DNA from: Megascapheus bottae
Taxonomy: Eukaryota; Chordata; Mammalia; Rodentia; Geomyidae
Length of the DNA: 64,000 nucleotides
Direction of reading: 5' to 3'
NCBI GenBank assembly: GCA_024803745.1
Contig: JANJXV010000040.1
Coordinates: forward strand, 3,957,859-4,021,858
Position 1 is the stretch's first letter. Every line of letters starts with the position of its first letter. Shown here piece by piece: positions 44,301 to 56,235 of this stretch. Under the pieces are notes generated by a model, which was not told the origin of the DNA, did not search any database, and saw only the letters and a program-made list of their open reading frames with translations. The translations under genes and the position numbers were made by a program.

Positions 44301-45832
44301 CATATAGAAGATAGATACAGATACGGGTGTAGACAGAGACGGGGACTTTGTGTAGGCATTACATACTCATCGTGACTATGTATACGACGTCTATGCATAA
44401 TAAACACGCGCGCACGCTGCATTAATTGACGCTTCTGTGTTCTCTACCAAGGTAAGTCTTTCATTTGGGAACAAGCAGTGGAAGTCACTCTGCTTCCAAC
44501 GCACTTTTCCAGGAGGAAGCCAGGAGACACAGAGGGGTCCGGTGGGTATTTGTTTCCTCTGGTGGGGGGAGGGGAACGGCCCCCTCCCCGCCCTCCCCAC
44601 CGTCCTCACGTGACCGCCCCACACCCGGCCCAGTCCTGGAGGGCTGCACAGCAGGGGCAGCATCAGGGAGTGCTCCTCAGCGCTCACTGGCGTGGGGGAG
44701 AAGCCGTTCCCACGCCACCTGGCAGACAGCGCCTGGACGTGGACGGACGGACAGAGGGACGGAGCCTGGGGGGGCGGACCAGCAAAGACCCCCGTGAGGA
44801 CTTAACCCCCGGGGATGTGTGCGTGCTGGAGTTAACCTGACTTCCCGCAAACCCTGGGCAGCCTCGCAGAAGCAAGGGAGCTGGCACTGACGTCCACTTC
44901 CCTCTCCCTCCCCCCCCCCCCAGTCACGACCAGGCTGGCCGATGACAGGGCGTTAAGGCTAAAAACCCCACCTATTTCATGTAATTGAGGGAGAGGTAGA
45001 GAAGGAGCTTGGAGAAATGCCATGCTTGATGAGGGGGAGCGGGGAGGAGGGAGAGGGGGCGCTAGCCCTTGCTGCACAGAGACGGAGAGATGGAGTGGAT
45101 GGAATTCTGGGCTGCCGCAGGCTGGGTGCTGTTTCCATGGCAACCACCCTGGGCACACGGAGAACTGCCAGAATAAGTCAGGATCCAAGGAAAGTGGGTG
45201 TTGGTGGGGAGAAGGCCTCTCTGCCTGAGGGCGTAACGCGCTCCCCATTCCTTCCCTGACGTGAAGCCCCAGTCTGAGCCAGAAGCACCCAGCCCCTAGC
45301 ACCCGGCGTCCGGCTGCTCAACGACTCCCACAGCAGCCGTGCAGGGCCTTGGGGTGGCCGGGGGTCAGCGAGGCCCTGAGTGAATCTGAGGGAATCCGGG
45401 TGTGTGTCGGGGGGGCGGATCCCCGTGTCCACTGGTGAACTGTTCACAACACGGGTGTTCATGTGGACTGGACGTGCAGAGGCCTCCCGCGTGGACAGCC
45501 TCCGTGGCCCGTTCCTGACGCGGGTCCCCACGCAGAGGCACACGGCCGATGTCCCCACTCCGCTCCGGGGTCCCCTCCCGACACACTCCCCCCCGAGGCG
45601 GGCCAGGGTCCGGAGCCAGGACAGGGGTGCGTGGGGCTGGGGAGAGGACACGGACCGAGACGCCCGGTCCTCGTCCACGGCTTTGCTCCGTGGAACTCTG
45701 TGGACCTCAGCCATAGAAAGCACAGCACATGCAGAGAGCAGAGGATGGCAGGCCACTGGGGTGCCCTCACCCGCAGGTGACACCTGACACAGACTGAGCT
45801 GGGGCCCTGGGAGCCTGGGAGAAAGAGGCCCC

Positions 45833-46035
45833 GCTCCTCCCCTTCCGCTCCCCCTTTTCTGTCCTTCCCTGACTCCCTCCCTCCCTTCCTTTCCCTCCCT
45901 TCTCCTCCCTCCCTCTCCCACCTCCTCTCTTATCCTTCCTCTGCCTTCTGCCCTCCTTCTCTCTTCCTTCCCTCCCCCTCTCTCCTTCCTTTTCTCCCTG
46001 CCCTCCCTCCCCATCTCCCCTGCTCCCACCCCATG
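45833..46035. repeat. Polypyrimidine (CCCT/TTCC) tract
   Basis: About 200 bp with C and T on the plus strand and few purines; purine-rich in the transcript. Confidence 0.88.
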
Positions 46036-46607
46036 TCCCAGGAATCCAGTCAGGCCATCAACGCCGCAGGAAGCACAAGAAGCAGAAGGGAAGGAACTCG
46101 TGGCGTGGGACTTTGTGAGGGGGCGCCATCTTGGCTGAGCCACAAAGAACGGATAGGGAGCAGACAGCGCTGGGTGCAGGGATGTGGGGGAGCAGCAGAG
46201 TGGGGTGCAGGGGCAAAGGGGGCGGGGGCGAGGGAGGTGTGTGCAGGCCGGGGCGGCACGCAGGCAGCCAGGCACACGCCTGGCGTGGCCGTGCCCCCCT
46301 CATCTCTATAAATAAGTATCTAAGGAAAGTTTTCCAATAGGGCAGACAAGCGATCCAATTCATTTTCTAATTAATTTCCAGTTGTTGTTGAGAAGAGTAA
46401 GACTGCTCGGCTAGAGGCAAGTTAAAGGACTCCTGGGCTAGAAGAGACACCGGGGGGATTCAAGCCGTTGTGGCGGGGTGGCGGTGGCGTGTCCCAGGGG
46501 AAAGCAAGCAGGGACGGAGGACAGCCTGGAGGCGGCCGAGCTCAGCGGAAGGCAAGGAAGATGGCAGGGAGCAAGGAGCATCGAGAGGACTACGAAAAAC
46601 CATTCGT

Positions 46608-46812
46608 GAGCCAGGTGCGGGGGGGGGGGGGAGCTGAGAGCTGAGGGTCGTGGCTCCAAATCAGTCCAGGCAGAAAAGCCCGTGAGCCTCCTTCCTCCAG
46701 GGAACTAGCAAAAAGCCAGAAGCGAAAGTGTGACTCAAGGGGTAGAGCACCAGCCTGAGCGGAAAAGCTCAGGGCGGCATTCAGGTCCTGAGTTTAAGTC
46801 CAAGGACCAGTG
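46608..46812 (+). mobile_element. Dimeric SINE with CA tail
   Basis: A G run follows the head; then gtgactcaaggggtagagca and ctgagtttaagtccaagga. CA/CGCA repeats (46813-46902) start at its 3' end. Confidence 0.8.
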
Positions 46813-46902
46813 TACACACACACACGCACACGCACACGCACACACGTGCACGCACACGCACGCACGCGCACACACGCACGCACACACATGCACACGCACA
46901 CC
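46813..46902. repeat. (CA)n/(CGCA)n microsatellite
   Basis: Imperfect CA with CG interruptions, continuous with the SINE 3' end. Confidence 0.93.
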
Positions 46903-47514
46903 AAACCCCAAGACAGGCTGGACCACACTCATTTTTCAAGTTTGGAGCACAGCAGAGTTCAACACCTCCCTTCCAACGCCCGGCGGATCTACGGTGGCCT
47001 GCGGGCTGGGGAGGGTCCACCTGGTGCTTGGTTCTCCGCTCCTGTCAGAAACCCTCAGAATCACCTCATCCCTTTCACGCAGTGCGTTGTAAGACTGAAG
47101 GGATGATTGCAATTTACTTCTCCAAAGGCTGTCCCTTGAACTTCTCTCAAATGCTGTGATTCCAGAACCTACCCTAATCACGCTGTCACCGAACTGACCC
47201 AGGTTCATCCCCAATTATCCCCGGTCCCCCCAGGCCCACGTAAGGGATCTGTCAGTCCAGTCCTGTGGGCTCCGGGTCCCTTGGTGACTGAACCGGCTCA
47301 CAGGTCTGGCTGGGGTCCGGGCTGGTGGGGACCCTCGCCCGCAGCCTGCAGGTCCATCTTCACCAAGAGCTGCCGGCAAACTCCACCAAATGGGGCATTC
47401 AGAACCCCTCTGACTGCACCCTGGCAGACCTTTACACCACAGGACTTCATGTCTTGTCTGCCCTTCCTCAGCTGCAGGTGGACGTCCTGGCAACCTGACA
47501 GGCAGACGCTCTGA

Positions 47515-49460
47515 GGAACCACAGGTAGAATTCCTGACGACCTACAGGCAGAAGTCCTGACCACCTACAGGCAGAAGTCCTGACCACCTACAGATAGAAG
47601 ACCTGACCACCTACAGGTAGAATTCCTGACCACCTACAGGTAGAATTCCTGACCACCTACAGGCGGAAGTCCTGAGGACCTACAGGTAGAATTCCTGACC
47701 ACCTACAGATAGAATTCCTGACGACCTACAGGTAGAATTCCTGACCACCTACAGGTAGAATTCCTGACCACCTACAGGTAGAATTCCTGACGACCTACAG
47801 GCAGAAGTCCTGACCACCTACAGGCAGAAGTCCTGAGGACCTACAGGTAGAATTCCTGACCACCTACAGATAGAATTCCTGACCACCTACAGGTAGAATT
47901 CCTGACCACCTACAGATAGAAGTCCTGACCACCTACAGGTAGAATTCCTGACCACCTACAGGTAGAAGTCCTGACCACCTACAGGTAGAATTCCTGACCA
48001 CCTACAGATAGAATTCCTGACCACCTACAGGTAGAATTCCTGACCACCTACAGATAGAATTCCTGACCACCTACAGGTAGAATTCCTGACCACCTACAGG
48101 TAGAATTCCTGACCACCTACAGATAGAATTCCTGACCACCTACAGGTAGAATTCCTGACCACCTACAGGCGGAAGTCCTGATCACCTACAGATAGAATTC
48201 CTGACCACCTACAGATAGAATTCCTGACTACCTACAGGTAGAAGTCCTGATAATGTACAGGTAGAAGTCCTGAGGACCTACAGGCGGAAGTCCTGACCAC
48301 CTACAGGCAGAAGTCCTGATGACCTGAGAGGCGGAAATCCTGAGGACCTACAGGCGGAAGTCCTGACCACCTACACGTAGAATTCCTGACCACCTACAGG
48401 TAGAAGTCCTGACCACCTACAGGTAGAAGTCCTGATAATGTACAGGCGGAAGTCCTGACCAACTACAGGTAGAAGTCCTTACCACCTACAGGCAGAAGTC
48501 CTGATAACGTACAGGCAGAATTCCTGACTACCTACAGGTAGAAGTCCTGATAATGTACAGGCAGAAGTCCTGAGGACCTACAGGCAGAAGTCCTGACCAC
48601 CTACAGGTAGAATTCCTGACCACCTACAGGTAGAAGTCCTGACCACCTACAGGTAGAATTCCTGACGACCTACAGGTAGAATTCCTGACCACCTACAGGT
48701 GGAATTCCTGACCACCTACAGGTAGAATTCCTGACCACCTACAGGTAGAATTCCTGACCACCTACAGGTGGAATTCCTGACCACCTACAGGCAGAAGTCC
48801 TGACCACCTACAGGTGGAATTCCTGACCACCTACAGGTGGAATTCCTGACCACCTACAGGCAGAAGTCCTGACCATCTACAGGTAGAATTCCTGACGACT
48901 TACAGGTAGAATTCCTGACCACCTACAGGCAGAATTCCTGACGACCTACAGGTAGAATTCCTGACCACCTACAGGCGGAATTCCTGACCACCTACAGGCA
49001 GAAGTCCTGACCACCTACAGGCAGAAGTCCTGAGGACCTACAGGCAGAAGTCCTGACCACCTACAGGTAGAATTCCTGACCACCTACAGGTAGAAGTCCT
49101 GACCACCTACAGGTAGAATTCCTGACGACCTACAGGTAGAATTCCTGACTACCTACAGGTAGAAGTCCTGACCACCTACAGGTAGAAGTCCTGACCACCT
49201 ACAGGTAGAATTCCTGACCACCTACAGGCAGAATTCCTGACCAACTACAGGCAGAATTCCTGACCACCTACAGGCAGAAGTCCTGAGGACCTATAGGCAG
49301 AAGTCCTGAGGACCTACAGGCAGAAGTCCTGAGGACCTACAGACAAAAATCCTGATGACCTACAGACAGAAATCCGATGACCCACACATAGAATTTCTGA
49401 GGACCCACAGGTAGAATTCCTGATGACCTACAGGCAGAATTCCTGATGAGCTAGAGGTAG
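47515..49460. repeat. 23-bp minisatellite, about 84 copies
   Basis: Unit: gaattcctgaccacctacag plus gta. Variants change GAATTC to GAAGTC, CCAC to CGAC or GGAC, and GTA to GCA or GCG; one family has gataatgtacagg. Degenerate units continue to both sides (from about 47480). Confidence 0.96.
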
Positions 49461-49744
49461 AGGTCCTGGCAAGGTGGAAAACCGCCCATCCAGGCCAGAG
49501 GGAGAGCAGGAGGCAGAAGGCCCAGACGGCAGAGCGACCGTCAAGTGCCTTGGCGGCAGCGTCTTGGAAACCCAGGCCCCAGCTGTCGAGGTTTATTCCC
49601 CTGGCCCAATATAACGCAAACAAACCATCCAGCAAGTTTACTCCAGGGCGCACATTCTGAACACCATGAATTATACCACTTGGGAGAGAGGAAAAGAAGG
49701 AACAGTGCCTCTGTGTTTACCGTGTGTGTCCATGGAGGAGGGGG

Positions 49745-49825
49745 TCCTAAGTCTTGAACTCAGGACCTGGGTAAAGACCCACGAGGCTCGTCCTCTACCA
49801 CTGGAACCACAGCTTTACTTTTAGT
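49745..49825 (-). mobile_element. SINE right-half fragment
   Basis: cttgaactcaggacctgggt and ctaccactggaaccacagct. Confidence 0.65.
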
Positions 49826-49853
49826 GGTTAGGGATAAGAATCTCACAGACAAG

Positions 49854-50050
49854 CCAGGCGCTGGTGGCTGGAACTTGAGGTTCACAGTTCCATGCTGGCA
49901 TGGGCAGCAAAGTCCTTGAGATCCTTATCTTCAATAAAATACTCAAAAAGCTAGAAGTGGTGCTGTGACTCCAGAGGTAGATGTCCGTCTTGAGCAAAAG
50001 CAGCTCAGGGACAGGGCCTAGGCCCAAAGTTCAAGTCCCAGGACCAGCAA
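49854..50050 (+). mobile_element. Dimeric SINE
   Basis: agccaggcgctggtggctgg, gtggtgctgtgactccagag and gttcaagtcccaggaccagc. Confidence 0.78.
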
Positions 50051-50069
50051 AAGAAAGACTCTCTTCCTG

Positions 50070-50148
50070 GGGCTTCGGACCTTGGCCTTCAGGTGTCAGC
50101 CTCCTGAGTAGCCAGAATTATAGGTGTGAGCCACCAGTCCCTGGCTGG
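50070..50148 (-). mobile_element. SINE left-half fragment
   Basis: cagcctcctgagtagccaga and gtgtgagccaccagtccctg. Confidence 0.65.
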
Positions 50149-50613
50149 TTGTTCTCTTCGGCGACCAGGCTTTCCCGGCAGAAATTTCCTTTCTGAATTG
50201 TAACTTTGGAAAACTTTTTCCTGGTGTGAATTAATGAGTAGAGCCTCTGGCCAGGCCCGGCCCTGTCTCTGGTTCTGGTGCCACCCTCCCCCCCCACCTG
50301 CCCCCAGAATGTCTCTGGCATGAGAGAGGGAAAGGGAGCCAATGTGAAGGCAGATAAGGAGCCTGGAAGGGGGTGCCACCCCAGGCTCCTGGGTGTGGAG
50401 GGGGAGGATGAGGAGGAGGAGCAGGAGGAGGAGGAGGAAGGGGGGATCATGGCTCAGCTGTGTGCTAATTGCACCATCTGTGGTTATGTCGAAGCCTCGA
50501 TAGGCACAATAGACCGTGCTATTTTTTTTCCTCTCGCTCACATTTAGAGACAAGCTGCTTCCTGAATTGGCTTCATTTTAAGGCGATGGTGACACATTTA
50601 AAATGTGAACACG

Positions 50614-50862
50614 GAGCCAGGCCGGGCGGCTCATGCCTGTAATCCTTTTTACCTTTTTATCTCAGGAGGCTTAGCTCTGAGCATCACGGGTTCAAGCCCA
50701 GCCAGGCAGGAAAGTCTATGAGACTCTTTCATCTCCAATAAACCGGGAGAAAAAATACGGCTTGACGTGGAGCAGTGGCTCAGGTGGTAGAGACCAGCCT
50801 GGAGCACCAAGCATGCAGGGACAGTGACCAGGCCCCGAGTTCATGTCCCAGGACAGGCGCCC
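50614..50862 (+). mobile_element. Dimeric SINE with T-rich insertion
   Basis: gggcggctcatgcctgtaat head, a tttttacctttttat insertion, gtggctcaggtggtagagac and gagttcatgtcccaggacag. Confidence 0.82.
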
Positions 50863-51289
50863 ACACCCCCCCAAAACCCTAAAGAGGAGTGCAAAGGCAA
50901 ACCGGGGTTCAGAGGCACAAGGAGACTCCCGGAGGGTGACTGGGTCCTCCTCGCTCTCGGAGCTTTGCCCTAAAGCCACACTGTGGTCGGACTGCACAAA
51001 GTTCAGCAGTTCACAGAGCTTCAGCCACTCGACGGCAGACACAGGAATCGAGGGCTGACGAGTCTTTTGTAAATCCTGGATCGCCGTCGCCGTCGCCGTG
51101 TGTGCCCATGTGCTCGTCCTCAGGACACATTTCTCTCAGGACCTTCTTTCCCTGCCCCCCACCCCCCCCAACTGACAGCTTCTCAGCCAAAGAAGCAATC
51201 CTACCATCACCAAGACCCCCGCGGTGTCACCTGCTCTTAAACACATCCACTAGTCCTCAGCCTTGAAGAGGGCATTCAAGGGGTCCTTT

Positions 51290-51378
51290 TTTTTGCCAGT
51301 CCTGGATCTTGAACTCAGGGCCTGGCGCTCTCCCTGAGCTAGCACCCTACCACTTGACCCACAGCACCACTCCTGGTC
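51290..51378 (-). mobile_element. SINE right-half monomer
   Basis: gccagtcctggatcttgaac and ctaccacttgacccacagca after a T run. Confidence 0.72.
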
Positions 51379-51741
51379 ATATGCCGACACGCATACGTAG
51401 GTTCAAGACTCCCCGGCCTCTCCTGTGTTCCCGGCTTCGGGAGATCGGGAGCGAGCAGGAGGATCTTGGTGGAAATTCTCCCAAGCAGCTCTCCACTAAA
51501 CAAAGCAGCATGGCGGTCTGGCCAACATTCTGATTTTGCAGGCGGAGCACGCTCCATCCATCTGTCCCCGTCAGCACCAGTCTTTCTATCTCGGGAGGCA
51601 GTGCCATTGTCAGGGACGCGGTGACTCAACTCACAGGCCGGGTTTGAGGGGGGTCACTGCGGGGAAGAGGACTTTTCAAGACCCAGAGGCCAGTGGTACC
51701 AGGGCTCTGAAAGTGCAACTCTCATGTTCCATCTTGGTACA

Positions 51742-51743
51742 CA

Positions 51744-51786
<43 letters not shown>
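51742..51786. repeat. (CA)n microsatellite
   Basis: About 20 pure CA units. Confidence 0.95.
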
Positions 51787-51788
<2 letters not shown>

Positions 51789-52204
51789 CGCCCAGGCCCC
51801 CGTCATCCTCTTACTAGTCCAAAATTCACTCGGACGTGCGGTCTGCAGGACCCTGGCTCTCTCCCACCCGTCCCATGGCCTGGGTCTGCAGGAACTTCCG
51901 AGCGGAAGCCACGTGAGCGCCGTGGTTTGCTGAGCTGCGCGCGTGCCGTGGGTCTGTTTACCTCAGTCCCAGCACCTGCACAGGAAGTGGAGCCAGGGAT
52001 GATTTGTGTCCAGTCTATACAAAGAAGTCCAGGGGACAGCGTATTCCGGGAACCGACTCCACACGTGCACGCCCACAGACGTTTATCTTTCATTGCAAAT
52101 CAATGCGAGCTGGAGCACAAGTAGCGGGGGGATTTTCGGTGCCGTGAGCAGGCTCTTTGTACTTCAGACGATCTGGGTCTCAGTTGCTGTCGCTGTTTTT
52201 CTGA

Positions 52205-52313
52205 TTGGTCCTGGGGCTTGAATTCAGGGCCTGGGCACGGTCTCTGAGCTTCTTTTGCTCAAGGCTGGCGCTCCACCACTTGAGCCACAGCGTCACTTCT
52301 GGCTTTTTCTGTG
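52205..52313 (-). mobile_element. SINE right-half monomer
   Basis: gtcctggggcttgaattcag and caccacttgagccacagcgt. Confidence 0.72.
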
Positions 52314-52783
52314 TCTATTGAGGAACGCTGTTCAGTGGAGGGCCAGATCCAAGACCCTGAAACCCGCAGCCAAGCTCTGGTCTGAGGGGACAGGACGCTC
52401 CTGCAAGGAGCCTGGCCCGAGACGCCTGCCCGGCCCGGCGGGAGAAACGACTGGCCTCGGCGGCCACCGGCAATATACATCCACTAAACTCTCCCTGTGC
52501 AGAACCTGAGGGTGGCAGCCAGAGATCTCTTGTGTGCGTTTTCCTGTGTCACCTTGTGCAAGGCGGGCCAGGGCCAGGGTGAAAAGGCCCAACTTCTGTC
52601 CCTAAGACCGGGAGAGTCAGAACCCTTGCCTCCCACCGACTGGACGGCCCTGGTCTTCTTCCTCACACGGGGGCCACCTGCATGTGTGAGCTGGGCCCGG
52701 CCAGAGGTGTGTAAATGGATCCTTCATGCCTCAGGAAAATTCTAGAAGCGGGCAACTCAGGATCTAATCATTTCCTTTGTTTT

Positions 52784-52988
52784 ATTCCGGGAGGGGACTG
52801 AACTTGAACTCAGGGCCTGGGAGCTGAGCTCCTTTTTTTTGCTCGACTAGTGTTCTATCACCCGGAGCCACGGCAGAACCTTCTGGCTTCTTCTGTGATT
52901 AACTGGAGATCAGGGTCTCACGGGATTTCCTGCTGGGGCTGGCTTCGAACCTGGGTCCTCAGGTCTCAGCCGCAGAGACACTGGCACC
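52784..52988 (-). mobile_element. Dimeric SINE
   Basis: acttgaactcagggcctggg, then cccggagccacggcagaacc and ggctggcttcgaacctgggt. Confidence 0.78.
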
Positions 52989-53384
52989 AGGATCATTGTT
53001 TTAGGTTTTGGTTTCTTTCCTGTCTTCCTTTTCTATTCTCTTTTCTTCTTCCTGTCCACTTTGCCAGTATTAAGAAAAACGCAGGGAGAGGACGGGGCAA
53101 AAGTTGAGGTGGTGAGGCCCACATATGTGAACCACACCAGTCTTTGCTTCCGCACCCTCCCCACGACCACGAGTGGCACGGCCCTGCTCGGGCCTGCGGG
53201 AGCTGCTGGAGCTCCACAGGGGCCTCTTTCTTCAGCCTCACCAGGTCACTGCCGGTGGGCGGCTGCGAGTGGAGCGGGTGGGGTCTGAGTTCTTCTCTTC
53301 TGAGTTAGTGAGGTGGCGGGCTCTGTACCCCAAAGGGAAATCCTCTAACTCCTCACTCTGAGAGGAGCCTGCTCTCCCCTCCTC

Positions 53385-53450
53385 CCCCCGCTCCTCCTCC
53401 TCCTCCTCCTCCCCCTCTTCCTCCCCCTGCTCTCCCCCCCCCCTCCCATC
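53385..53450. repeat. (TCC)n-rich tract
   Basis: CTCCTCCTCC and CCCC units. Confidence 0.85.
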
Positions 53451-54299
53451 TTCCCGTCCTGAGCCAGGGCTGACGGATTGGAGATGTCGGCCTGTCGGCT
53501 TGCGATGGGTGCTGCCTGATGGAAAGCCACACTGAGGCAGAAAAATCTGTTTGCCATCAGCTCTTTTAAGACGTCCCGGCGCACGGGCGGCCAGCAGCTG
53601 TGGTCAGAGACTCCCTCCCCGGGGCGCAGGGCAGAGGCACGAGGCTCACTGGAGGGGAGGACACTGTTTTTAAAAAAACTCCGTAACAGCAACAAAATTG
53701 GTTTCTCCAGAGGACCAGCAGAGTGACGGTTTTCCTAGGGACCCAGGAGTCCTAGGAAATGGTCCATTCCCACGTGGATGACTCGGAGCTGAGCCGACTC
53801 CGGCTCCCGAGGGCCGGGGCTCCCCTCGTCCACAGAACGGCCCTCATTTGGCCGTCCTGCCTCGACACTGCCCCTGATCTCAACCGGAGTGGGCTCCGGC
53901 CTCCCACTGCCCCCAAAGTGCCGAGGACGTTTCCAGGTAACACCCGACCTCAACCCCTAGAGCGCAGGCTCCACGACCTTCCCTGCCACATAGCCAAGGC
54001 CAAACTCGGGCCGAGTGCCGTGAGACAGTGACCCGTCTCCTCAGGTACCAGCTGGTGCCGCCGTTTTACAGTGTGGGTGCTGCGTGCTCAGGACGGCTCC
54101 GTGCTGGACACAGCGGCTCCCGGGAGAGAAGGCGGGTGGGGCCATGCAGATGCTCAAGTCCCCAGAAAGCACAAAAGATGGGGGGGGGGCGGGGGGGGAA
54201 GGGGGGAAGGAGCGCGGGGAGAAAGGCGTTCACTGAATGAAACCTGGGCCTCACTTCTGCGGAAGGAGAAACTGTGCTCAGGAAGCAGGGACCTGCGAA

Positions 54300-54387
54300 C
54301 CCCGGGAGCTGTGCTCCAAGCGGTAGAGGAGCCTGGAGCAAAAGAACTCAGGGACAGCGCCCAGGCTGTGAGCTCAAGCCCCCCAAC
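54300..54387 (+). mobile_element. ID-like right-half SINE
   Basis: gctgtgctccaagcggtaga and gtgagctcaagccccccaac. Confidence 0.68.
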
Positions 54388-54435
54388 GAGAGAGCAGCAT
54401 GAGCCACGAGCGCCATTTCAAACGTGTCTGACTCT

Positions 54436-54792
54436 CTGTGGGTGGGGTGGGGGGTCTGGGGTGGGGGCCTGGGGTGGGGGGGCCTGGGGTGGGGGGGCCT
54501 GGGATGGGGGTCTGGGGTGGGGGGTCTGGGGTGGGGGGTCCTGGGGTGGGGGGCCTGGGGTGGGGGTCTGGGTGGGGGTCTGGGGTGGGGGTCTGGGGTG
54601 GGGGGTCTGGGGTGGGGGGTCTGGGGTGGGGGGTCTGGGGTGGGGGGGCCTGAGGTGGAGGGTCTGGGGTGGGGGGGCCTGGGGTGGAGGGTCTGGGGTG
54701 GGGGGCCTGGGGTGGGGGGGCCTGGGGTGGGGGTCTGGGGTGGGGGTCTGGGTGGGGGTCTGGGGTGGGGAGGCCTGGGGTGGGGGGCCTGA
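54436..54792. repeat. G-rich 13-14-bp minisatellite, about 26 copies
   Basis: Units ggggtgggggtct, ggggtggggggtct and ggggtggggggcct. Every unit supplies two G runs of four or more, so quadruplex folding on the plus strand is likely; the transcript strand is C-rich. Confidence 0.95.
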
Positions 54793-55086
54793 CATGGAGC
54801 CCGCACCCCACAGGCTGGAGATGGAAGACCCCACAGGAACCACCACCTTTTCTCCCAGCCGTAACAGAGGGCGGCTTTGACTTGAAGGGCGTCTTTCCCA
54901 TCAACACACCTGGAGCTTCCTCTGCCACAAACCACAGCGAGAAACACGGGAGCTGCTGAGGGGAACCACAGGGAGGGATGGACTCCTTCTGTGTTGTGTG
55001 TGTCTGCCTCCCTCCTAAGGCAGCCTCCTTTATGGCACAGCCCCTTTCCCGAGGAAACAGGACAAGTCCAGAGGGGCGGGGTGTCA

Positions 55087-55300
55087 GAGGCCTGTCACCT
55101 CAGCTCAGCCAATCAGCAGGCTGAGATCTGAGGCCTGAAGTGTGAAGCCAGGTGGGACAGGAAAAGTCCATGAGACTCTTGTCTCCCACTGACCACAAAG
55201 CCACAAGTGGAGTCGTGGGTCAGGTGTACAGTGCCAGTAGCCTTGAACACAAAGAAGGGCAGGGACAGCACCCGGGACCTCAGTTCACACAGCACAGAGC
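55087..55300 (+). mobile_element. Dimeric SINE
   Basis: caggctgagatctgaggcct and gtccatgagactcttgtctc; diverged box A. Confidence 0.72.
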
Positions 55301-55344
55301 TAAGGAGCAGTGCTCGGGCGGGCCCCGAGTTCAAGCCTGGGTGT

Positions 55345-55430
55345 GTGCACGTGCACGCGCACACATGCACACACGCACGCGCACACGCACGCACACACGC
55401 ACACAGGCACGCACGCACACACACACACTC
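55345..55430. repeat. (CA)n/(CGCA)n microsatellite
   Basis: Directly after gagttcaagcctgg, the terminal box B phrase of a second SINE half. Confidence 0.9.
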
Positions 55431-55727
55431 TGCGAAGCAGAAATTACGGACGGGCCGAGAAATCCACAGGCAGCTCCAAGACCTCCCTCCACCCTGGCCC
55501 AACTCTGGCCCAGGACCCAGCCATAATTGCCTCTCCCTCCCTGCTGGGAGGTTCAGTGAGGGCTGGGGTGTCCTGCAGACAGGGCGACTCCCGCCCCAGG
55601 GGCCCCCAGCTAGCCCCGGGATAGAAGAGTCCCCTGGAGGGAGGGATCCAGTCCCTTGCTGGGGAAATCAAAGCCCAATGAGGAATTAGTCAGCAGATGG
55701 TGTGTGGCTCTGAACAGAGGGGAAAAA

Positions 55728-55805
55728 GGAAGGAGGAGAGGGAGGAGGGTAGAGGGAGGAGGACGGGAGGGGGAGGAGGGGGAGGAGGGGGAGGAGGGGG
55801 AGGAA
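55728..55805. repeat. GGAGGAGGGG purine tract
   Basis: Tandem ggaggagggggagg units. Confidence 0.88.
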
Positions 55806-56039
55806 GGCACGGCGCTGGGGTTTTGACGAGTGCACACATTTTAGTTCCCTTCATCATCACCGTGCATTAGAGAAGTGTCCGCCCGGCACACAGGTAGGGA
55901 GCTGGGTCCCCAAGCCGAGTTCGCAGCCATTCCCCCCCCCCCCATGCTCCATCTTCACACACAGACAGTGAGTGCTTGATGACTCTTCCCCCAACACCCC
56001 AGACAGCTCCTGCGTTACACTTCTGCCACTTTCTGTTTT

Positions 56040-56235
56040 TGTCGGTCCTGGGGCTTGAACCCAGGGCCGAGCACTTCCCCGATCAAGGCTCCCCCACTTG
56101 AGTCGCAGCTCCATTTCTGGTTTTCTGGTGGTTCACTGGAGAGCAGAGCCTCAGGACTTTGCCGTCCAGGCTGGCTTTGACCCTTGGTCCTCAGATCTCA
56201 GCCTCCCGAGGAGCTGGAGGCCCAGACGTGAGCTG
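56040..56235 (-). mobile_element. Dimeric SINE
   Basis: gtcctggggcttgaacccag, acttgagtcgcagctccatt and ctcagcctcccgaggagctg. Confidence 0.82.

Noticed and set aside
45178..46275. 365-residue minus-strand open frame
   Set aside because: It runs through a purine tract with Glu/Gly/Arg strings; no splice or domain support.
47515..49460. Possible CRISPR-like array
   Set aside because: The 23-bp units are contiguous without unique spacers and the sequence is vertebrate nuclear DNA; it is a minisatellite.
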